A stretch of DNA of 10,094 nt, from assembly GCA_020434085.1 (NCBI GenBank), contig JAGRBM010000337.1, positions 1-10,094 of the forward strand, written 5' to 3'. The translations under genes and the position numbers were made by a program. Below, piece by piece: positions 1 to 6,231 of the stretch. The notes under the pieces are model-generated. The model saw nothing but the letters and a program-made list of their open reading frames with translations. It was not told the DNA's origin and searched no databases. The number at the start of each line of letters is the position of its first letter. The first letter of the stretch is position 1. The DNA comes from Chrysiogenia bacterium. GTDB taxonomy: Bacteria; JAGRBM01.

Positions 1-9
1 AAGGAAGCG

Positions 10-810
10 GTGGGTCGCACAGGCAAACCGGCAAACTTCGAAATCACGGACGAGAAAATCCGAAAGTACGCCGAGGCCACGAACGAAGACAATCCCCTCT
101 TTGCCAGCGCCGAGAGACTGCTGGCCCCACCCTGCTTTGCCTTCACCTATTCCTCGCCCGGAATGGCGCGCGTGCTAGGGCGCCCGGACCTGGGCGTCGA
201 TTTTCTTCGGCTCGTGCACGGCGAGCAGGTGTTTCGCTACCACCAGCCTGTGTGGTCCAACCAGAACGTGACCAGCCAGGCGATCATCGCAGGAGTCGAG
301 ACCAAGGACACCGGTGAGACACTCACCATTGATACCCGCGCGACCAATAAAGCAGGCGAGCTGCTCACCGAATCCCGCTTTGTCTTTTTCATTCGCGCAA
401 AGGATGGTGCTTCAACCAAGAAACCCCCTGAGCCCGAACCGGCACGCAACTGGCTGTTCAAGACCGTCATGGAAGTCACCCCCGATCAGGCCACCCGCTA
501 CGGACAGGCCTCGGGCGATCGCAACCCCATCCACATGGACCCCGAGGCGGGAAAGCGCGCGGGCCTCGGCGGCGTCATTCTCCACGGCCTGTGCACCATG
601 GCCTTTGCTTCACAGGCCGTGATCGACGGATGCCTGGACGGGGATGCCACGCGGCTCAAGCAATTTGGCAATCGCTTTGCACGCCCGGTGCGCCCCGGAG
701 ACACTGTCACCACGCGCGTCTGGAGCGAGGGAGAGGGCCGCGTCGGGTTCGATGCCCTCATCCAGGACGGCACCATCGTGCTCAAGAATGGCGTCGCCGA
801 GTTCGTCTGA
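10..810 (+). CDS. MaoC-family two-hotdog acyl-CoA dehydratase (N-terminal FAS1-like dehydratase domain plus C-terminal MaoC domain)
   Basis: The 266-residue product has two hotdog folds, as in (R)-specific enoyl-CoA hydratases/3-hydroxyacyl-CoA dehydratases. The C-terminal domain (about 147-266) carries the hydratase-2 signature ASGDRNPIHMDPEAG, with catalytic-type Asp170 and His175, followed by GGVILHGLCTMA. The N-terminal domain (about 8-130) has the related but degenerate stretch YAEATNEDNPLFA (20-32), as expected for the FAS1-like dehydratase half, which usually lacks catalysis. The expected reaction is reversible hydration/dehydration of a CoA- or ACP-bound acyl chain in the cytoplasm; the substrate cannot be read from the sequence. 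The GTG start has AAGGA only four bases upstream. The frame is open to the window edge, and in relatives the V-G-R/K-x-x-x-P motif lies a few residues inside the protein, so the true start may be just outside the window. The next gene follows after 15 bp and is probably cotranscribed. Confidence 0.85.
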   Translation: MGRTGKPANFEITDEKIRKYAEATNEDNPLFASAERLLAPPCFAFTYSSPGMARVLGRPDLGVDFLRLVHGEQVFRYHQPVWSNQNVTSQAIIAGVETKDTGETLTIDTRATNKAGELLTESRFVFFIRAKDGASTKKPPEPEPARNWLFKTVMEVTPDQATRYGQASGDRNPIHMDPEAGKRAGLGGVILHGLCTMAFASQAVIDGCLDGDATRLKQFGNRFARPVRPGDTVTTRVWSEGEGRVGFDALIQDGTIVLKNGVAEFV

Positions 811-825
811 GTCTGGAGAGAGCTG

Positions 826-1239
826 ATGGTCGCAAATCACATGGATGCAATCGTGCAGATGTATCCCGAGCTTCCCTTCCACAAGGTGCTCGGGTTCGAG
901 ATCCTCAAAACCGTCCCCGACATGGCGCGTGTACACCTGCCCTTCAAGAGCGACCTGGTCAGCAGCGGCAACGCCTACCATGGCGGGGTAATCGCCTCGC
1001 TCATGGATCTCACCGGCGCGCTGGCTGCCTGGAGTGGTCACGACCCCCAAAAAGGAACGCGCGCGGCTACTGTCTCCTTCACAGTGCAATACCTCGCCGC
1101 CGCCCGCGGTGAAGATATCATCGCCGAAGCCCGCGCCACCGGTCGGGCGAAAGAACTCATCTTCTGCGATGTCTCCGTCCGTACAAAGGAAACCGACCGC
1201 CTGATCGCGATCGGCAACCTCGTGTACCGAACCGGCTAA
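826..1239 (+). CDS. PaaI-family hotdog acyl-CoA thioesterase
   Basis: The 137-residue product has the length of single-domain PaaI/YdiI-type (4HBT) thioesterases. The hallmark is visible: NAYHGGVIASLMDLTGALAA, with Asn49, His52-Gly53-Gly54 and Asp61 on the hotdog helix, followed by strands including ATVSFTVQYLAAARGEDIIAE (81-101 region) and the closing strand IAIGNLVYRTG. Such enzymes hydrolyse acyl- or aryl-CoA esters, releasing free acid and CoA in the cytoplasm. A good ribosome binding site, GGAGAG (815-820), sits five bases before the ATG; a second ATG at 841 is less well placed. It starts 15 bp after the MaoC-like gene, so the pair probably forms one transcript acting on CoA thioesters. 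The exact substrate is unknown. A short 5-bp hairpin spans the stop codon but lacks a T-run. Confidence 0.85.
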   Translation: MVANHMDAIVQMYPELPFHKVLGFEILKTVPDMARVHLPFKSDLVSSGNAYHGGVIASLMDLTGALAAWSGHDPQKGTRAATVSFTVQYLAAARGEDIIAEARATGRAKELIFCDVSVRTKETDRLIAIGNLVYRTG

Positions 1240-1323
1240 GAGCCGCTTATGGACTCACGATCACAATATTCGCAGTGGGGGAGTATTTACTTCCGTAATT
1301 GCTTGGGGTCAGAAGCGTGAAAG

Positions 1324-1346
1324 TGGCGGAGCGGACGGGACTCGAA
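1324..1346 (-). other. tRNA-Asp 3'-end fragment (possible attachment-site remnant)
   Basis: Read on the minus strand, this block begins TTCGAGTCCCGTCCG and ends CTCCGCCA. That is a T-loop, T-stem 3' strand, seven-base acceptor 3' strand CCGCTCC, discriminator G and CCA. From memory it differs at one position from the 3' end of E. coli tRNA-Asp. The remaining parts are absent: no GGAGCGG acceptor 5' strand lies at the right distance, and the five bases before the T-loop cannot pair with CCCGT. Homology therefore starts abruptly at the T-loop, as is typical of the tRNA 3' copies left by tyrosine-integrase elements. That it is an att scar is inference. Confidence 0.6.
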
Positions 1347-1372
1347 ATCGGGCACCCGGAGGGTGTCTCGAG
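1341..1372. repeat. Interrupted inverted repeat overlapping the tRNA fragment
   Basis: CTCGA (1341-1345) pairs with TCGAG (1368-1372), and GGCACCC (1351-1357) pairs with GGGTGTC (1361-1367) around a GGA loop, with one G-T pair. Five bases (AATCG) bulge on the 5' arm. The total is about 12 bp of stem. There is no T-run after it on either strand, so it is not a standard terminator. Its outer arm overlaps the last bases of the tRNA-like block. Confidence 0.5.
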
Positions 1373-1494
1373 GGAGTTGAGAGGCATTGAGTGCCGCAAC
1401 ACGCCGCACGTTTTCTCAATCCACGGATTTGCGATGGCTCTTGCGGTTCACTGAGGCACCGATGCGCCTTGCCCCTTGTATGGCTGAGATCTCG

Positions 1495-1632
1495 CTACCT
1501 TCCCACCAACTTCCGGCATACTTTCTCTGTTAGAGGATCCATCGGGAAGTAGCTCTCGATGCGCAGCTCCTCGAGCATCACCGTCTGCCGGCTGCTGAAT
1601 CGGGTGATGGTGGTGTTAGGATGAGAGGACAT
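1495..1632 (-). pseudogene. Possible 45-codon ORF or gene remnant, unrecognised
   Basis: A minus-strand frame starts with ATG at 1632 (GGAG four bases upstream) and ends in TAG at 1495-1497. The product begins MSSHPNTTITRFSSRQ and contains VMLEELRIESYFPMDPLTEK. It has no recognised domain. Just upstream, the same frame encodes NHPRENMFEALYAPG before a TGA. A neighbouring frame reads WPVLLLKFRLGDDVLSS into a TAA that lies just inside this ORF. The mix of protein-like pieces in different frames suggests a decayed gene rather than a working small protein. Chance open frames in GC-rich DNA remain a real alternative. Confidence 0.2.
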
Positions 1633-1737
1633 CGTCTCCGAGCCGGAACTTCAGCAGCAGCACTGGCCAGGGGCATAGAGGGCTTCAAACATATTCTCAC
1701 GGGGATGGTTGTAGAAAACCGGTGCAGGCCACGAGCA

Positions 1738-1752
1738 CTGCGAAATTCGCAG
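1738..1752. repeat. 15-bp palindrome just downstream of the GGDEF gene
   Basis: CTGCGAAATTCGCAG is a perfect inverted repeat around a central base, about 6 bp of stem with a 3-nt loop. It lies 8 bases past the stop codon of the diguanylate cyclase gene. It could help end or stabilise the minus-strand transcript, but no T-run follows it, so it is listed only as a palindrome. Confidence 0.4.
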
Positions 1753-1760
1753 CGAGCTTC

Positions 1761-2648
1761 CTAGCTGGCGGCGGAGAGAGTAACGATGTCGCGAAGGGAC
1801 GCTGCTTCGACCCTGTGGCGCCCGGAGTTCTTGGCGCGATAGAGCAGGCTGTCAGCGGCTTCCAGCAGGCTTTCGCCGTCGAGGTTCGCCCCGGTGTGGG
1901 AGGTGACGCCGATGCTCACCGTCACATTGAATTGCTCACCGCCGCAACGAAACGAGAGCGCCGCGACGGTGCGGCGGATGCGCTCTGCCAAAACCCGCGC
2001 ACCTTCGAGGTCCGTTTCAACGGCCAGGATCGCAAATTCCTCTCCTCCCACGCGGGCTGCGATGTCCAAGTCAGAGCGGGCAACGCCTGCAAGGGCTCGG
2101 GCAATCTGTCGGAGCACTTCGTCTCCAACAGCATGCCCGTAGGTGTCGTTGATCTTTTTGAAGTGGTCGATATCGCACATGAGAAGCGACATGGGGCGGC
2201 TTGCACGCCTGGCCCGTGTCACTTCCTCGGAAAGCTCCGCCATGAATCGCCTGCGATTGGCCAGGCACGTCAACGGATCGGTCAGTGAGAGCGCCCGAAA
2301 CTCCGCTTCCCGCTCGCGCGAGAGCTTTGCAAGGAAGGTCATCATTGCCAGCTGCCTCGAAAGTGCCTGGAACTGTGCTTCGCGTTTGTGCCATGCGCCC
2401 GCAAGAAAGACGGTTCCGGCCAGAGCCATAACTGCGAGCACCAAAGGCGCGCCGTAGCCAATGAGCTGCGCGTGGCTGAATAGGCGCATGGCGTGATTTG
2501 GACCCGCCAATGCTGCCCGCGCATCGGCGATCGCCGCGATGGGTGGCAGCCCGCCCGGAAGGGGCACTTGCAGCGCGGCGCCGCCGTCGCACGAAAGGGT
2601 CAGCGACATCATCATTATCGTCACGAATACCCGGACTGCGGATTCCAT
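1761..2648 (-). CDS. Membrane-anchored GGDEF diguanylate cyclase
   Basis: The product has 295 residues from the chosen start. An N-terminal hydrophobic segment (4-20) and a clear membrane helix (about 62-86) frame a short, probably periplasmic stretch of about 40 residues. A charged, probably coiled-coil linker (about 88-120) leads to a GGDEF domain (about 121-283). Visible features are SLTDPLTCLANRRRF, the metal/substrate segment CDIDHFKKINDTYGHAVGDE (Asp159, Asn167, Asp176), the active-site loop GGEEF (201-205) and VSIGV. It should join two GTP into c-di-GMP at the inner membrane face. The inhibitory I-site RxxD is not intact: Asp195 is in place but the position expected for Arg is Ser192, with an Arg one residue earlier. 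The start at 2648 has GGGAGGGG eight bases upstream and gives a better signal-type N terminus; an ATG at 2669 would add seven residues. The gene begins 26-47 bp after the last lipoprotein gene and may share its transcript. Confidence 0.9.
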   Translation of the reverse strand: MESAVRVFVTIMMMSLTLSCDGGAALQVPLPGGLPPIAAIADARAALAGPNHAMRLFSHAQLIGYGAPLVLAVMALAGTVFLAGAWHKREAQFQALSRQLAMMTFLAKLSREREAEFRALSLTDPLTCLANRRRFMAELSEEVTRARRASRPMSLLMCDIDHFKKINDTYGHAVGDEVLRQIARALAGVARSDLDIAARVGGEEFAILAVETDLEGARVLAERIRRTVAALSFRCGGEQFNVTVSIGVTSHTGANLDGESLLEAADSLLYRAKNSGRHRVEAASLRDIVTLSAAS

Positions 2649-2656
2649 TGAAACAT

Positions 2657-2664
2657 CCCCTCCC
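2657..2664 (-). promoter_or_regulatory. Ribosome binding site that supports the internal start of the GGDEF gene
   Basis: Read on the minus strand this is GGGAGGGG, eight bases before the ATG at 2648. It lies inside the longer reading of the gene (ATG at 2669), so it argues for the shorter product. The upstream ATG has a weaker GAGGGG-type site about nine bases before it. Confidence 0.55.
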
Positions 2665-2695
2665 TGCATTTGGGCCGCCCCTCACCCAGTGCCCG

Positions 2696-4450
2696 CTAGG
2701 GCACTGTGACCACGGCCACTGCGGGCTCACCCGCGCTCCCCATACAGATGAGGAAGAGCTCCGTGCCGCCGGTCTGCCCGTGGGCGAGCACGCCGCCGCC
2801 AAGACCGGCAACGGACGTTACCAGCACGCTGCGGTCTTCGTCGTTGAAGAGGTGGCAGCTCTCAGCATAGGTGCTGGTCCATGTGATGTTGGTGGCGTCG
2901 GCCTTGAAGGAATCGATGCGCACCGCGCTTGGGTCGTAGTGACGCCCGTCATCGACAGTTTCACTGCCTGTGCCGTCGATGTCGCTCTCGGTTTGTCCAT
3001 CGGCGCGGGTGGTCTGCGCCTCCCAAAGGCCCTCGCCGATGGCGGCGTCGGCGGCGGCGTTGTCGCCCGCGTCGATGCAGCCTGTATCGGCGCCTGCGGG
3101 ATCAAGAAACAGCTCGCCACCCGCGTTGGGTTGTTCGAAGGGCTGGCCCGTAAGGGTGACATTGCCAGTGCCTTCGATGTCGGTCTCGTTGCAGGTGTGG
3201 CTGGCCGTCAGGTTGCCGCTCCCGCTCACGACGATCTCCGAGCTCACGGGATTGCTGGATGCAGGGTTGTCATCGAGGTTTCCGTAGAAAGCGCCGTTGA
3301 TGACCTCCACGCTGCTGGATTCCACAAGAATCGCTCCGCCCACGCCGTCGTGATCATCGTCGAGAAAGTCGGCTTCGTTGGACTCGAAGCTCACGTTGAT
3401 GAGGGACGAGTCGTCCCAGAGGAACGCGGCACCACCGTCGGATTCAGCGAGATTGCCGCGAAACGTGGCGTTGATGAGCGTGAATTCTCCGGAATCGTTG
3501 TAGACAGCGCCGCCCTGGTCGCCGTAGTTCTCGGCGAACGTCGCGTTGACGAAGGTGGTGGCATCGCTGGCCAGTATATACAAGCCCCCTCCGTACGTGG
3601 CGCTGTTGCGCGAGAAGGTGAGGTTCATTGCCATGAGCGAATAGTCGTCGGACATCCCGCCGCCATTGGACATCCCCCCGCCAGAGGAATGGGGGCCGCC
3701 CTGGTTGTTCACGAAAGCGACGTTGCCCATCGCCGTATCCGACATCAGGAGGCACAGTCCGCCGTTCCCCCAGGTTCCCGCGTTCGCGAAAAGGATTACG
3801 TCCGAGAACGATACGCCTGAAAAACCGGTGAGTATCGAACAATTGAAAGCGGTGTTGTGATGGAAGACGACGTGATCAATGCTCAGCCCGCTCACGCTGT
3901 CGTTGTACATCGCGCTCCCGCTGATGCACTCGAAGGGGCCGTCACACGGATAGTCGACATGGCCGCCGGTTACCTGGAAGCCCGAAAACCGGGCGCTGCT
4001 TGCCCCCACAACCACGTGCCAGGAGTCGTCGGTGGTGGGCCCGTCGCCGGTGTTGTCGCCGTCCAAAATCGTGGGGTTGGCAATCCAGTCGCTGTCCTCG
4101 TGCGTGCACTCGCCGCCGGTGAACCCGCCGAAGACCGACACCCCCTCGGCCATGGTGAGTACGGGGTCCGTGCTTCCCGACTTGTAGGTCCCGGCCGCGA
4201 CCCAAACTTCGTCACCGGAGGTGGCCGCGTCCACAGCCGCCTGAACGCTGGTGAAGGCGCTCTCCCAGGTAGTGCCGTCTTCGTCGCCCGAGTCGTTGTT
4301 CTGATTGACGTAGAGCACGTTTTCAGGGGGCTCGCAGGCAGGTAGAGCAATCGGATCCTCGGTGAGCGGGCATCCACCCATGAGGGCAGCGATCAGCAGT
4401 GCCAATGCGCTCAAGCTCCATTTTGCGTTTTCCGGTTTCTTCATATCCAT
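2696..4450 (-). CDS. Beta-helix surface lipoprotein, short paralogue 2 (Pmp-like repeats, C-terminal Ig-like module)
   Basis: The 584-residue product starts MDMKKPENAKWSLSALALL and has a lipoprotein signal ending in GGC (Cys27). After a short linker comes a right-handed beta-helix of the extracellular type (about 44-460). It opens with TTWESAFTSVQAAVDAA and GDEVWVAAGTYKSG, then has many GGA/GGG and FxxN turns (FSRNSATYGGGL, FAENYGDQGGAV, FRGNLAESDGGA), as in chlamydial polymorphic membrane proteins. The helix is closed by FLDPAGADTGCIDAG and the TTRADG...GRHYDP motif. An Ig-like module of 74 residues (511-584) with Cys532 and Cys569 ends the protein. No catalytic residues can be assigned, so adhesion or another surface role is more likely than polysaccharide cleavage. 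The frame is open upstream to 4765, but that would cross the preceding gene; the ATG at 4450 has AAGG upstream and begins the signal peptide (a second ATG lies two codons on). It lies 19 bp after its tandem twin. Confidence 0.85.
   Translation of the reverse strand: MDMKKPENAKWSLSALALLIAALMGGCPLTEDPIALPACEPPENVLYVNQNNDSGDEDGTTWESAFTSVQAAVDAATSGDEVWVAAGTYKSGSTDPVLTMAEGVSVFGGFTGGECTHEDSDWIANPTILDGDNTGDGPTTDDSWHVVVGASSARFSGFQVTGGHVDYPCDGPFECISGSAMYNDSVSGLSIDHVVFHHNTAFNCSILTGFSGVSFSDVILFANAGTWGNGGLCLLMSDTAMGNVAFVNNQGGPHSSGGGMSNGGGMSDDYSLMAMNLTFSRNSATYGGGLYILASDATTFVNATFAENYGDQGGAVYNDSGEFTLINATFRGNLAESDGGAAFLWDDSSLINVSFESNEADFLDDDHDGVGGAILVESSSVEVINGAFYGNLDDNPASSNPVSSEIVVSGSGNLTASHTCNETDIEGTGNVTLTGQPFEQPNAGGELFLDPAGADTGCIDAGDNAAADAAIGEGLWEAQTTRADGQTESDIDGTGSETVDDGRHYDPSAVRIDSFKADATNITWTSTYAESCHLFNDEDRSVLVTSVAGLGGGVLAHGQTGGTELFLICMGSAGEPAVAVVTVP
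3648..3683 (-). repeat. 18-bp tandem duplication inside the beta-helix coding region
   Basis: Two adjacent 18-bp units (3648-3665 and 3666-3683) differ at two positions and encode the repeated hexapeptide in GGGMSNGGGMSDD (about residues 257-269). The twin gene has no such duplication, so this looks like a local replication-slippage gain in a surface loop. It keeps the reading frame. Confidence 0.7.
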
Positions 4451-4469
4451 GCTCCCGCCTTCTTGTTGC

Positions 4470-6212
4470 TTACGGATTGATCGCCGTTGCCACGGCCGGC
4501 TCGCCCGCGCTTCCCATGCAGATGAAGAAAAGTTCGGTGCCGCCCGCCTGCGCGTGGGCCAGCGTGCCGCCGTAGAGATCCATCTCGGGAACCGCAATGA
4601 TGGTCTTGTTTGCATCGTTGAAGAGGAAACAGTTGTCGGCATAGGCGCCGGTCCAGGTGGCGTTGGCCCCGTCGGCGCTGAAGGAATCGATGCGCACAGC
4701 GAAGGGATCGTAGTGACGCCCGGCATCGGCCTGCTCGGTTCCCATTCCGTCGACGTCTGCCTCACTCATGCCGTCGGCCCGGGTGGTCTGCGCCTCCCAC
4801 AATCCCTCGCCGATGGCGGCGTCGGCCGCGTCATTGTCGCCCGCGTCGATGCAGCCGGTATCGGCGCCCGCGGGGTCAAGAAACAGCTCACCACTTGCGT
4901 TGGGTTGCTCGAAGGGCAGGCCCGCGAGCGTCACGTTGCCGGTGCCGGAAAGGCCGGTTTCGTTGCAGGTGTAGCTCGTGGTGATGGCGCTGCCCTTGAC
5001 CGCAAAGGTATCCGCCGGTGCGGGGCCGCCGACCCCTTCGTCGTTGTGGTCGAGATTCCCGTAGAGCGCACTGTTTGTAATCGTTATCTCACCATCGGTG
5101 GTGAAGATGGCGGCGCCTTCGAAGTCGTAGCCCTCGTGCTCGACGAAATCGGCCTCGTTGTAGGCGAAGGTGCTGCTGGTAATGGTGGCATCGGCCCACA
5201 GGTGCAGGGCCCCGCCGACGACGGCCGCCATGTTGCCCTCGAAGCTCGTGTTGGTGAGCCAGAGCGAGCCGATATCCTGTTGCAGCGCGCCGCCCCTGTA
5301 GGCGGAGTTTTCCCTGAACGTCGCGCCGACGATGGTCACCGATCCGCCGTTCTGCCAGATCGCGCCACCTTCATGCGCATTGTTCCGGACGGCGGATGCA
5401 TTGGTCACCATCACCGTGGAGTTGGTCTCGGTGAGTGCGCCGCCTTCGGATGCACCGCCGCCGTGGTTGCTGACGAAGGCGATGTTGTTGAGGGCCACCT
5501 CGGAGTCGCCGATCAGGAGTCCGCCGGTTTCCTTGGTGCCGGTGTTGCCAAAGTAGATTGTGTCCGCGAAAGAAACGCTCGAACGAACATTGGAAACGGG
5601 TGCAAAGAAGCCTGCGTTGCCGTGGAAAATGACGTGATCGACACTCAGATTGCTGACATCAATGTTGTACATCGCGCTGCCGAAGACGCAGCTGGGGACG
5701 TCACCGCAGGGAAAGTCCCCATAGCCGCCGGTCACCTGAAAGCCTGAAAACCGGGCACCCGAAGCACCTTCGACCACGTGCCAGGCATCGTCGCTCGTGG
5801 GTCCGTCGCCAGTGCTGTCGCCGTCCAAAGTCGTCGGGTTTACGATCCAGTCGCGCTCGGCGGCACTGCACTCGCCCCCGGCAAATCCGCCGAGAACGGA
5901 GACCCCATCGGCCATGAGGACGAGAGTCTCGTTGCCGCCCGACTTGTAAGTCCCCGCCGCGACCCAGACTTCCTCGCCGGTAGTGGCCGCGTCGACCGCC
6001 GCCTGGACAGTGGTGAACGCACTCTCCCATGATCTGCCGTCCTCGTCGCCCGAGTCGTTGGCCTGATCGACGAGGAGCACCCCTTCGGGGATCTCGCAGG
6101 GAGTTTGAGCAATCGGATCCTCGGTGAGCGGACACCCGCCCAAGAGGACACCGATCAGCAGTGCCAGTGTGCTCAAGCTCCACTTTGCATTTCCGGGTTT
6201 CTTCATATCCAT
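4470..6212 (-). CDS. Beta-helix surface lipoprotein, short paralogue 1 (Pmp-like repeats, C-terminal Ig-like module)
   Basis: The 580-residue product is closely related to the next gene in the operon. It has a signal peptide with lipobox LGGC (Cys27), then a right-handed beta-helix from about 44 to 456. That opens with SWESAFTTVQAAVDAA and EEVWVAAGTYKSG and carries turns such as FRENSAYRGGAL, FEGNMAAVVGGAL and FAYNEADF. The helix ends with FLDPAGADTGCIDAG and the TTRADG...GRHYDP motif, followed by the 74-residue Ig-like module (507-580) with Cys528 and Cys565. Cys416-Cys454 and Cys528-Cys565 keep the same spacing as in both relatives, which suggests disulfides in an exported protein. The ATG at 6212 has AAGG seven bases upstream; an ATG two codons later is also possible. 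It starts 19 bp after the large lipoprotein gene. Localisation is probably the outer membrane or cell surface; ligand and function are unknown. Confidence 0.85.
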   Translation of the reverse strand: MDMKKPGNAKWSLSTLALLIGVLLGGCPLTEDPIAQTPCEIPEGVLLVDQANDSGDEDGRSWESAFTTVQAAVDAATTGEEVWVAAGTYKSGGNETLVLMADGVSVLGGFAGGECSAAERDWIVNPTTLDGDSTGDGPTSDDAWHVVEGASGARFSGFQVTGGYGDFPCGDVPSCVFGSAMYNIDVSNLSVDHVIFHGNAGFFAPVSNVRSSVSFADTIYFGNTGTKETGGLLIGDSEVALNNIAFVSNHGGGASEGGALTETNSTVMVTNASAVRNNAHEGGAIWQNGGSVTIVGATFRENSAYRGGALQQDIGSLWLTNTSFEGNMAAVVGGALHLWADATITSSTFAYNEADFVEHEGYDFEGAAIFTTDGEITITNSALYGNLDHNDEGVGGPAPADTFAVKGSAITTSYTCNETGLSGTGNVTLAGLPFEQPNASGELFLDPAGADTGCIDAGDNDAADAAIGEGLWEAQTTRADGMSEADVDGMGTEQADAGRHYDPFAVRIDSFSADGANATWTGAYADNCFLFNDANKTIIAVPEMDLYGGTLAHAQAGGTELFFICMGSAGEPAVATAINP

Positions 6213-6231
6213 GCCCTCGCCTTCTTCTTGT

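Larger units (their letters stand above)
1240..1760. other. 521-bp intergenic stretch between convergent genes, with a tRNA-Asp 3' remnant and no convincing gene
   Basis: This is the only long gap in the window. It separates the plus-strand acyl-CoA genes from the end of the minus-strand operon. It contains a 23-bp tRNA-Asp 3'-end fragment (1324-1346), an inverted repeat (1341-1372), a small palindrome (1738-1752) and short open frames on the minus strand that look like remnants. The remnant frames include PVFYNHPRENMFEALYAPGQ, ended by an early TGA around 1650-1720, and a 45-codon frame from 1632 to 1495. No intact tRNA, no transposase, no integrase and no intrinsic terminator with a T-run could be seen. 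Its mixed content fits the scar of a past insertion and deletion, but nothing here proves that. Confidence 0.6.
2696..6231 (-). repeat. Tandem gene duplication: two lipoprotein genes with their 19-bp leaders
   Basis: Two units, 2696-4469 and 4470-6231, each consist of a lipoprotein gene plus a 19-bp leader that holds its ribosome binding site. The leaders match at 15 of 19 bases. The first 30 codons are nearly the same (MDMKKPxNAKWSLSxLALLI, then GGCPLTEDPIA). The 3' parts share exact blocks of about 20 bp, for example the sequence encoding AIGEG. The middle of the beta-helix has diverged strongly. The larger upstream gene shares the 3' two thirds with both. Confidence 0.8.

Noticed and set aside
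610-1089. 159-codon minus-strand open frame
   Set aside because: It is antisense to the MaoC and PaaI-like genes, both of which show full family motifs; its product has no recognisable feature.
1233-1245. Terminator after the thioesterase gene
   Set aside because: The hairpin CGGCT-AAG-AGCCG is only 5 bp, overlaps the stop codon and has no T-run.
1320-1415. Complete tRNA gene on the minus strand
   Set aside because: The acceptor 5' strand, the T-stem 5' strand and the D- and anticodon arms needed for a tRNA are missing; only the 3' end is present.
1722-2288. 188-codon plus-strand open frame
   Set aside because: It is antisense to the GGDEF domain, whose motifs are intact on the other strand.
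2498-3820. 440-codon plus-strand open frame, and similar long ones at 4362-5747, 6124-7293 and 8086-9264
   Set aside because: All lie antisense to the beta-helix lipoprotein genes. Their products are low-complexity Val/Gly/Ala/Arg-rich without domains, they repeat at paralogous places, and they are explained by codon use in GC-rich genes. The minus-strand frames have signal peptides, domains and ribosome binding sites.
4451-4765. Longer start for the second short lipoprotein (upstream ATG at 4765)
   Set aside because: It would run through the preceding lipoprotein gene and place the signal peptide and lipobox 105 residues inside the protein. The ATG at 4450 fits the signal peptide, the twin gene and the leader.
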